5,216 nucleotides of DNA from an uncultured Saprospiraceae bacterium. GTDB taxonomy: Bacteria > Bacteroidota > Bacteroidia > Chitinophagales > Saprospiraceae. Of this stretch, positions 1-5,216 are shown one piece after another (positions within the stretch are counted from its first letter, which is position 1; each line of letters opens with the position of its first letter). Location of the stretch: the NCBI GenBank assembly GCA_938044055.1, contig CALIQO010000372.1, positions 1 to 5,216 on the forward strand, read 5' to 3'. The notes beneath the pieces are model-generated. The model saw only the letters and a list, made by a program, of their open reading frames with translations. It was not told where the DNA came from and ran no database searches. A program made the position numbers and the translations under genes.

Positions 1-2
1 CT

Positions 3-674
3 ATGAAGGCATGGTCAGACGAAGACCAGCCTCGAGAAAAACTTATAGCCAGGGGAAGAAAATCTCTTTCTACGGCAGAGCTTATGGCCATTTTAATCAG
101 ATCGGGTAGCAAAGGTGAATCTGCTCTTGCCTTGTGTCAACGGTTACTCAATGACCACAATCAATCCCTCAATAAGATTGCCAGGCTTAGTGTAGATGAA
201 TTAGTGTCTTATAAGGGCATCGGTGAAGCTAAGGCCATTTCAATATTGGCCGCGCTTGAGCTTTCTTCTCGGAGAAAATCCGATGAATCTAAAGTTGAGA
301 ACATCACCAGTAGTGCGGATGCCTATAACCATATACGGCCGTTGCTAGAAGACTTAGTATCAGAAGAATTCTGGGTCATCCTTCTGAATCGTCGAAATAA
401 AGTAACACGCAATGTCCTCATAAGTAAAGGAGGTGTTTCTTCCACTGTGGTAGATGTCAGGCTTATTCTTAAACCAGCAATTGAATCCTTGTCTTCCGGG
501 ATTATTCTTGTTCACAACCATCCTTCCGGTTCCTTAAAACCCAGCATTGAAGACAAGAAGATTACTGAAAAAATATCGGAAGCTTGCCGTACTTTTAATT
601 TATCTCTACTCGATCACTTAATCGTTTCTGATTCGGGTTATTTTTCCTTCATGGATGAAGGGTTGTTATCATAG
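3..674 (+). CDS. radC: RadC family JAMM/MPN-domain protein
   Basis: This is a RadC-family protein. The N-terminal part is helix-hairpin-helix-like, with KGIG at residues 71-74. The C-terminal JAB1/MPN (JAMM) domain spans about residues 100-223. The metal-site signature is complete: H171-N-H173-P-S-G, then D184, with a candidate catalytic Glu at 121/122 (EEFW) and the family motif DHLIVSD at 204-210. The family was named for DNA repair, but that role was withdrawn for the E. coli gene and the true biochemical function is unsettled; the fold suggests a metal-dependent hydrolase. The 223-residue length is close to the usual 220-230. The ATG is only 2 nt from the window edge, and many relatives have a few residues before the W-x-x-x-D-x-P-R-E-K stretch. 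The real start may therefore lie upstream and this copy may be slightly N-truncated. It is followed by a 119-nt gap on the same strand. Family assignment is very secure; cellular role is not. Confidence 0.95.
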   Translation: MKAWSDEDQPREKLIARGRKSLSTAELMAILIRSGSKGESALALCQRLLNDHNQSLNKIARLSVDELVSYKGIGEAKAISILAALELSSRRKSDESKVENITSSADAYNHIRPLLEDLVSEEFWVILLNRRNKVTRNVLISKGGVSSTVVDVRLILKPAIESLSSGIILVHNHPSGSLKPSIEDKKITEKISEACRTFNLSLLDHLIVSDSGYFSFMDEGLLS

Positions 675-695
675 TACTTGTGTAAAAGTTGCGTT

Positions 696-706
696 AAAGG
701 TGGAGG
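696..706 (+). promoter_or_regulatory. Shine-Dalgarno-like purine stretch before the small ORF
   Basis: The sequence AAAGGTGGAGG lies directly before the ATG at 707. AGGTGG is 3 nt from the ATG and AAAGG is 6 nt from it; GGAGG itself abuts the ATG. It is the most Shine-Dalgarno-like stretch ahead of any candidate start in this window, where most genes have none. Bacteroidota ribosomes generally make little use of Shine-Dalgarno pairing, so function is uncertain. Confidence 0.35.
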
Positions 707-787
707 ATGACTGAATCAACTGAGTTTCTCAGGTATCTTTACTGTTTAAATACTGAAAACCTTCTTTCGGCGGAAGAGTTATTATAA
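707..787 (+). CDS. candidate 26-residue small ORF / leader peptide upstream of the ABC exporter
   Basis: An ATG at 707 opens a 26-codon frame ending in TAA at 785-787, only 6 nt before the exporter's ATG. The peptide starts MTESTEFLRYLYCLN and ends in an acidic-leucine stretch (SAEELL). It has no signal peptide, membrane segment or family that I recognise. Support consists of a purine-rich ribosome-binding-like sequence just upstream, an in-frame TAA at 695-697 that bounds it, and tight spacing to the next gene, which would allow translational coupling. It is in the same frame as the exporter, separated only by TAA-CAC-TAT, but the exporter has a normal N-terminus without it, so it is not needed as an extension. 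A small perfect hairpin (CTGAG-TTT-CTCAG, 720-732) lies inside. It could be a leader peptide, an unannotated small protein, or a chance frame; a random frame this short is common. Confidence 0.3.
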   Translation: MTESTEFLRYLYCLNTENLLSAEELL

Positions 788-793
788 CACTAT

Positions 794-2542
794 ATGAGTG
801 GTAAGAAAGCATTAGACTTAAGTTTACTAGGAAGAGTACTGGCAATCGCTAGACCCTTCAAGGGCGTGTTTATTACTTGTATCGCTCTTGCTATTCTACT
901 TGCACCGATATCTACTATCAGGCCTTATATCATATCTAGAATGGTGGATGACCATATAGTCGTCGGTGATATTGCTGGGCTTAAATTTCTAGCCATCGTC
1001 TTCATTGTTGTTGTCTTGATTAATGTATGCATGAGATACTATTTTATATATATTTCTGCTTATCTGGGTCAGTTAGTTATTAAGACTATGCGGATGCGTG
1101 TATTCAATCATGTGGTAAAGATGAAGCTTAGTTTTCTAGACAAAACGCCTATCGGAACTTCTACGACAAGAACCATTAATGATATAGAATCCATCAATAA
1201 CGTATTTACCCAAGGAGTAATAACCATGCTTGCTGATATCCTTACAATCTTCGCAGTAATCGGGGTTATGTTTTTTACGAGCTGGAGGTTAACTTTAATA
1301 AGTCTGGCGACCTTACCTTTCTTGATTATTGCCAGCTACATCTTTAAAGAGAAAGTTAAAGAATCGTTTCAACGAGTGCGAAGCAAGGTCTCTGCAATGA
1401 ATGCCTTCTTACAAGAAAGAATATCGGGAATGCCTATTGTCCAGATATTCAATGCTGAAGAAAAGGAAATGAAAAAATTCAAGAAGATTAATGGAGACTA
1501 TAAGCAAGCGTACCTAGATTCAATTTTCTACTACGCCGTGTTTTTTCCGGTTGTTGAATTGATCTCCTCTGTAACCCTGGCGCTGATGGTGTGGATAGGT
1601 GCTCGTGGATATTTCAACGATACCGTAACTCTAGGTGCATTAATCTCCTTCCCGATATTCATCAATCTTCTCTTCCGTCCTATCCGACTTGTAGCCGATA
1701 AGTTTAACACCTTGCAGATGGGTTTAGTCGCAGCAGAACGCGTTTTTAAATTAATAGATAACGATGATAAAATCAGAAATACGGGATCGGTTTCATCAGA
1801 AAAATTGAAAGGAGACATAATTTTCAAAGAGGTTTCGTTTTCATACGAACCAGATAATCCTGTCCTTAAGAACATAACCTTTACCGTTAAGGATGGCGAC
1901 ACACTAGGTATTGTAGGAAGCACAGGTTCTGGTAAAACAACCATTATCAACTTGCTTAACCGTTTCTATGAAGTAACCGATGGCACCATCTGTATAGATA
2001 ATGTAGACATTAAAAAATATGACCTAGACTTTCTGAGAAGAAGAATTTCTCTTGTGCTGCAAGATGTATTTCTTTTCGATGGTACGGTAGCAGATAACAT
2101 CAGACTTATGGACCCTTCTATATCACTTGAGAAGATAGAAGCTTCTGCTAAGGTTCTAGGTGCAGATAAGTTTATCAACAACCTTCCTGGAAGATACGAT
2201 TATCACATAACAGAAAGGGGTGGAAACTTATCTGTAGGACAGAGGCAATTAATCTCATTTGTCAGGGCTTTGGTTTTTGATCCAGATATTCTGATATTAG
2301 ATGAAGCAACCTCATCGATAGATACCGAAACAGAAGCAATAATTCAGTATGCTATAGAGAAGTTGATAGAAAAAAGGACCAGCATTATTATTGCCCATAG
2401 GCTATCGACGATCAGACATTCTGATAACATCTTAGTCTTAGATAAGGGCCACCTGGTCGAACTAGGTCCACATGAAGAACTATTGAATATTGAAAATGGT
2501 TTATATAAAGAGTTGCATGATATGCAATTCGTAGAATCATAA
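794..2542 (+). CDS. ABC exporter half-transporter (fused membrane and ATPase domains, MsbA/MdlB/YheH type)
   Basis: This is a 582-residue ABC exporter subunit with the membrane domain first and the ATPase second, the usual length for a half-transporter. About six helices are expected; clear hydrophobic segments lie near residues 24-45, 65-88, 143-163, 165-183, 246-270 and 278-295. The nucleotide-binding domain (about 340-582) is complete: A-loop Y351, Walker A GSTGSGKT at 375-382, Q-loop Q423, signature LSVGQ at 479-483, Walker B ILILDE with catalytic E504, D-loop SSID at 507-510 and switch H535. All ATPase residues are intact, so it should be active. No second ABC gene is adjacent, which favours a homodimer. 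LSVGQ in place of LSGGQ is common in the YheH/MdlB-like branch. The substrate cannot be read from sequence; lipids, lipid-linked glycans or drugs are all possible. The ATG lacks a Shine-Dalgarno, but MSGKK before LDLSLLGRVL fits the normal family N-terminus. The stop lies 4 nt before the next gene's ATG. Confidence 0.95.
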   Translation: MSGKKALDLSLLGRVLAIARPFKGVFITCIALAILLAPISTIRPYIISRMVDDHIVVGDIAGLKFLAIVFIVVVLINVCMRYYFIYISAYLGQLVIKTMRMRVFNHVVKMKLSFLDKTPIGTSTTRTINDIESINNVFTQGVITMLADILTIFAVIGVMFFTSWRLTLISLATLPFLIIASYIFKEKVKESFQRVRSKVSAMNAFLQERISGMPIVQIFNAEEKEMKKFKKINGDYKQAYLDSIFYYAVFFPVVELISSVTLALMVWIGARGYFNDTVTLGALISFPIFINLLFRPIRLVADKFNTLQMGLVAAERVFKLIDNDDKIRNTGSVSSEKLKGDIIFKEVSFSYEPDNPVLKNITFTVKDGDTLGIVGSTGSGKTTIINLLNRFYEVTDGTICIDNVDIKKYDLDFLRRRISLVLQDVFLFDGTVADNIRLMDPSISLEKIEASAKVLGADKFINNLPGRYDYHITERGGNLSVGQRQLISFVRALVFDPDILILDEATSSIDTETEAIIQYAIEKLIEKRTSIIIAHRLSTIRHSDNILVLDKGHLVELGPHEELLNIENGLYKELHDMQFVES

Positions 2543-2546
2543 TATT

Positions 2547-3035
2547 ATGACGATAAAAAGCGAATTTAAAATAGGTGGAAAAGGACAGAAAAGTCCATTC
2601 GGGAGCATCGGTGCTCTTTTAATCTTGGTCCTTCTTTTTGTGTCCATGTATTTTATCGCCAAGGGTGTTTTTACCATTCTCTCATGGGTCGCGCCTGTCT
2701 TGTTGATCTTGTCCTTGTTGATAGATTATCGTGCAGCGCTAGGTTATGTTAAGTTTCTATGGAACATGATTAAGACAAAACCTCTTTTCGGGATAATAGC
2801 TACCATTCTTACGATTATAGGCTATCCTATTGCTGCAGGATTTATTTTTTTCAAGGCCCTTCTTAATCGCAAGCTAGGAAGTATGAAAGAGGCTTATGAG
2901 AAAAAAGAAGAGGACTTTACAGAATACGAAGAATTAAAAGAGGAGGAAGATTTTCTAGAATTGCCTGAACTAGAAAAACCTAAGACCACAACTTCCAGAA
3001 CCGACAGCAACGAATACGACGATCTTTTTACTTAA
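2547..3035 (+). CDS. small membrane protein with charged acidic C-terminal tail, function unknown
   Basis: This is a 162-residue protein that I cannot assign to a named family, though it resembles conserved hypothetical membrane proteins of Bacteroidota. Residues 1-17 are basic and glycine-rich (FKIGGKGQK). Hydrophobic segments lie at about 21-39, 42-60 and 80-103, with basic loops between and after them (K70-K78, K103-K109). By the positive-inside rule the basic N-terminus and basic loops are probably cytoplasmic, but with two adjacent segments the exact topology is unclear. From about 112 to 145 there is a highly charged stretch rich in Glu and Lys (EKKEED, YEELKEEED), probably helical, followed by a Thr/Ser-rich polar end finishing DDLFT. 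There is no signal peptide cleavage site or catalytic motif. It starts 4 nt after the exporter's stop, so the two are almost surely co-transcribed and probably translationally coupled. A role as exporter partner or envelope-assembly helper is inference from position alone. The ATG is clear although no Shine-Dalgarno precedes it. Confidence 0.85.
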   Translation: MTIKSEFKIGGKGQKSPFGSIGALLILVLLFVSMYFIAKGVFTILSWVAPVLLILSLLIDYRAALGYVKFLWNMIKTKPLFGIIATILTIIGYPIAAGFIFFKALLNRKLGSMKEAYEKKEEDFTEYEELKEEEDFLELPELEKPKTTTSRTDSNEYDDLFT

Positions 3036-3059
3036 GAACAGCAATTTCGTAGCTTGCTT

Positions 3060-3064
3060 AGGAA
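3060..3064 (+). promoter_or_regulatory. Shine-Dalgarno-like AGGAA that helps choose a TTG start
   Basis: AGGAA lies 7 nt before a TTG at 3072. That spacing is typical of a ribosome-binding site and favours TTG 3072 over the other non-ATG candidates (TTG 3054, GTG 3078). No ATG is available in this part of the frame. The match is short and Shine-Dalgarno use is weak in Bacteroidota, so this is suggestive only. Confidence 0.4.
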
Positions 3065-3071
3065 TTATCAT

Positions 3072-4196
3072 TTGCCAGTGAGCGTAATCTTCTTTATAAT
3101 CAGTTTAATCCTTGTTATCGGATATGTCTATCTCATGGCACACATCCATGATGGCTGGGAAAACACAGTAGAGTGGAACCAGAAAAACACGGATACACAT
3201 GCCTCGGTTTCTGTTTTAATTCCTGCACGAAATGAAGAAAAACATATAGGCTCTTGTGTAGAAAGTGTATTAGCAAGCTTACATAAAAATGGTGCTGAAG
3301 GAGAATTGATAGTAATCAACGATCACTCAGAAGATGCCACCGAATCAATAGCTAAAAGGGCTGGGGCCGAGGTGATTACACTTAGAAAAAGTGCGGGCAA
3401 AAAACAAGCAATAGAACTCGGTGTTTCCTCGGCAAGTAACGAAATAATTATATGTACAGATGCAGATAGTAAAGTTTCAAAAGGGTGGATAAAAACCATT
3501 GTCGACAAGCATGTAGCAGACTGTCCTAGTTTTATAACAGGCCCTCTTCTCAGTAACTATAATGAAGACCGGTTGTCCGCTTTTCAGTCGCTAGATGCTC
3601 TGATGATGGTTGCGACAATCGCTAATGGCATCTGGAGAAAATCATACTTTCTTGCTAATGGTGCAAACATGAGTTTTACCAGAGAATCTTACAGTAGGGT
3701 AGGGGGAATGAAAACGCATAATAGGCTGGCATCTGGTGACGATGTTTTTCTTATACAATCACTTGCCATAGAAAAACCCGATGAAGTCCATTTTATCAAA
3801 AGTCTAAATGCTGCTGTATGGACTGAACCTGTTAAATCGTGGAACGCTATGTGGCAACAGAGAAAAAGGTGGTCTACTAAAACTAGGCATTATCCTCACT
3901 ATAGCCCTATTAAGATCCAAGCATATGTATTTATAATCCATGCTGTTATTGTTCTAGGTGTTCTTCTTATTCCATTTACAGGAGGCCTGAGTCTTTTCTC
4001 AAGTGCATTCATGTTGTTTATAAAATGGATTATGGACTACCTTCTCTTATCTAAAATGGCTAGATATTTCGGCCAATCCGAGCCTCTGAAGTATTTCTTT
4101 TCTTGCAGCATAATCTACTTTTTCTATATCTTCCTTATGGCATTCTGGGCGATAAGAGGAGGCTCTTACACCTGGAAAGGTAGAAATACGAAATAA
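3072..4196 (+). CDS. membrane-bound family-2 glycosyltransferase (processive type)
   Basis: This GT2-fold glycosyltransferase transfers a sugar from a nucleotide-sugar donor on the cytoplasmic face of the inner membrane. Numbering from TTG 3072 (374 residues): an N-terminal anchor at about 3-23; catalytic domain opening SVSVLIPARNEE at 45-56; nucleotide-binding N83-D84; metal-binding DAD at 130-132; acceptor-side GDD at 222-224; and QRKRW at 263-267, matching the Q-x-x-R-W motif of processive GT2 enzymes. Three more hydrophobic segments follow at about 284-302, 306-326 and 341-361. All expected catalytic motifs are present. Donor and acceptor cannot be told; relatives make polysaccharides, glycolipids or carotenoid glycosides. 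The start is uncertain: the frame is open from 3036 with no ATG before residue 22 of this version, and TTG 3054, TTG 3072 and GTG 3078 are all possible. TTG 3072 has AGGAA at good spacing and keeps the membrane anchor. It lies downstream of the exporter and membrane protein, and queG begins 1 nt after its stop. Confidence 0.9.
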   Translation: MPVSVIFFIISLILVIGYVYLMAHIHDGWENTVEWNQKNTDTHASVSVLIPARNEEKHIGSCVESVLASLHKNGAEGELIVINDHSEDATESIAKRAGAEVITLRKSAGKKQAIELGVSSASNEIIICTDADSKVSKGWIKTIVDKHVADCPSFITGPLLSNYNEDRLSAFQSLDALMMVATIANGIWRKSYFLANGANMSFTRESYSRVGGMKTHNRLASGDDVFLIQSLAIEKPDEVHFIKSLNAAVWTEPVKSWNAMWQQRKRWSTKTRHYPHYSPIKIQAYVFIIHAVIVLGVLLIPFTGGLSLFSSAFMLFIKWIMDYLLLSKMARYFGQSEPLKYFFSCSIIYFFYIFLMAFWAIRGGSYTWKGRNTK

Positions 4197-4197
4197 C

Positions 4198-5124
4198 GTG
4201 AATCAAGAACAGCGATCAAGAAATATTAAAGAGTGGGCCCAGAACCTGGGCTTCTCTTCCGTAGGAATTGCCGAGGCTGAATTTATGGAGCCAGAAGCAA
4301 GGAGGCTTGAGGCATGGCTTGAACAAGGCAATCATGGTACCATGAGATACATGGAAAACCACTTCGATTTAAGGACGGATCCACGCAAGCTTGTTCCTGG
4401 AGCACAATCTGTAATCTCCTTAAGTTACAATTATTATACAGAGAAAAAACAAGAGCCTAGCGCTCCTAAAATATCTCAATATGCCTATGGAAGAGATTAC
4501 CATAAAGTTGTAAAGAAAAAGCTCAAGCAACTCCTCGTTAAAATCAACGATGAAATCGGAGAAGTGTCAGGGCGAGCGTTCGTTGATTCTGCTCCTGTTC
4601 TAGAAAGAGACTGGGCAAGAAGGTCCGGCGTAGGATGGGTGGGAAAACACACATTGCTAATAGATCCTAAGATGGGTTCTTTCTTCTTTCTAGCCGAACT
4701 GATTATCGATTTACCCTTACAACCAGACACGCCTATTAAGGACCATTGCGGTACATGCACGCGTTGTATCGATGCTTGCCCCACTGATGCTATTTCAGAA
4801 AACGGTTATGTAATGGATGGCAGTAAGTGTATATCATATCTAACCATAGAACTGAAAGAGTCGATACCAGAATCCTTTCATGGAAAGATGGAAGAATATA
4901 TGTACGGATGTGATATCTGTCAGGCTGTCTGTCCATGGAATAGGTTTAGTAAGCGTCATACAGAACCAGAATTCGAGCCTTCTTCTGAGTTACTAGAAAA
5001 AGACAGAAAAGAATGGGAAGAAATAACAGAAGAAGTTTTCGAAAACTTGTTTCGAGGAAGTGCTGTAAAAAGAACAAAGTTCAGTGGTTTAAAACGAAAT
5101 ATAGCCTTTTTAAGAAAGAAGTAA
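4198..5124 (+). CDS. queG: epoxyqueuosine reductase
   Basis: QueG reduces epoxyqueuosine to queuosine at the wobble base (position 34) of tRNAs with GUN anticodons, using cobalamin and two [4Fe-4S] clusters in the cytoplasm. The N-terminal cobalamin-binding (DUF1730-type) domain shows YGRDYH at 97-102 and VDSAPVLER at 129-137, with D130 as the likely proton-donating Asp. Cluster 1 has C184-x2-C187-x2-C190-x3-C194-P. The second ferredoxin-like set is C211 (in CISYLTIE) with C238-x2-C241-x3-C245-P. The C-terminal SGLKRNIAFL stretch is typical of the family. At 308 residues it is the short form that ends after this region, without the HEAT-like extension of longer homologues such as that of B. 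subtilis. The GTG start at 4198 gives MNQEQRSRNIKEWA, which matches the usual N-terminus. The gene begins 1 nt after the glycosyltransferase stop, so coupled translation is likely. A complete, apparently functional gene. Confidence 0.96.
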   Translation: MNQEQRSRNIKEWAQNLGFSSVGIAEAEFMEPEARRLEAWLEQGNHGTMRYMENHFDLRTDPRKLVPGAQSVISLSYNYYTEKKQEPSAPKISQYAYGRDYHKVVKKKLKQLLVKINDEIGEVSGRAFVDSAPVLERDWARRSGVGWVGKHTLLIDPKMGSFFFLAELIIDLPLQPDTPIKDHCGTCTRCIDACPTDAISENGYVMDGSKCISYLTIELKESIPESFHGKMEEYMYGCDICQAVCPWNRFSKRHTEPEFEPSSELLEKDRKEWEEITEEVFENLFRGSAVKRTKFSGLKRNIAFLRKK

Positions 5125-5216
5125 CTGTTTCGGATTATAATAAAGTTGATAGAATTCTAGGTTACAGTATCGATAATTCATCTAATTTCGTTGGTTACAA
5201 AACAATAAGCATAAAA
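5125..5216 (+). other. non-coding tail after queG
   Basis: These 92 AT-rich nt contain no ATG on the + strand and no convincing ORF on either strand. I see no GC-rich hairpin followed by a T-run, so no intrinsic terminator is evident. No good match to the Bacteroidota promoter (TTG, about 19-21 nt, TAnnTTTG) is present. The sequence may be the 5' leader of a gene beyond the window; the transcript may continue. Confidence 0.5.

Noticed and set aside
479..483. Apparent deviation of the ABC signature (LSVGQ, residue numbering of the exporter) from LSGGQ
   Set aside because: This variant is usual in the YheH/MdlB-like branch and all other catalytic residues are intact, so it does not indicate a degenerate ATPase.
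734..742. Possible Bacteroidota -7 element TATCTTTAC between radC and the exporter
   Set aside because: It matches TAnnTTT but lacks the final G, and no TTG is found at the expected upstream distance.
1531..1950. 139-codon open frame on the minus strand inside the ABC exporter gene
   Set aside because: It lies wholly antisense to a clear ABC exporter with intact motifs and has no recognisable domain; it is a shadow frame.
3040..3058. Weak hairpin AGCAA/TTGCT between the membrane protein gene and the glycosyltransferase gene
   Set aside because: A 5-bp AT-containing stem with a 9-nt loop is weak and has no T-run, so it is neither a terminator nor a convincing regulatory element.
4497..4784. 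95-codon open frame on the minus strand inside queG
   Set aside because: It is antisense to the conserved QueG coding region, including the first iron-sulfur cluster, and has no protein-like features of its own.
5146..5190. Possible promoter after queG (TTGATA 5146-5151; TATCGATA 5168-5175; TAATTTCG 5183-5190)
   Set aside because: No pair combines correct spacing with a good match to TAnnTTTG or TATAAT, so I do not call a promoter.
5160..5199. Direct repeat GGTTACA at 5160-5166 and 5193-5199
   Set aside because: Two copies of a 7-mer in AT-rich DNA are expected by chance; there is no third copy or dyad to suggest an operator.

Overview
The window holds five closely packed genes, all on the + strand: radC, a half-size ABC exporter, a small membrane protein, a family-2 glycosyltransferase and queG. 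There is also one candidate 26-codon small ORF. The DNA is AT-leaning. Most starts lack a Shine-Dalgarno sequence, and the protein styles (RadC beginning near W-x-x-x-D-x-P-R-E-K, a YheH/MdlB-like exporter with an LSVGQ signature, a short QueG) suggest a free-living member of the Bacteroidota, perhaps of the Cytophagales. This placement is inference from protein character, not from a marker gene.

Layout: radC (3-674) begins almost at the window edge and may be missing a few N-terminal residues. A 119-nt gap follows, almost filled by a small ORF (707-787) with the best Shine-Dalgarno-like sequence in the window. The ABC exporter gene (794-2542), the small membrane protein gene (2547-3035), the glycosyltransferase gene (about 3072-4196) and queG (4198-5124) then follow with gaps of 4, about 36 and 1 nt. 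They are very probably one transcript. The last 92 nt (5125-5216) show no convincing gene, promoter or terminator.

How the genes may work together: the exporter, the membrane protein and the membrane-anchored processive-type glycosyltransferase could form an envelope module that makes and moves a glycolipid or glycan. This is inferred from adjacency and membrane location only. radC (a JAMM/MPN-fold protein of unsettled role) and queG (last step of queuosine synthesis on tRNA) are housekeeping-type genes that probably only share the transcript.

I see no mobile element, CRISPR array, RNA gene or obvious defence system. The main points of interest are the small ORF in front of the exporter, the uncharacterised membrane protein coupled to it, and the two consecutive genes that appear to use non-ATG starts.
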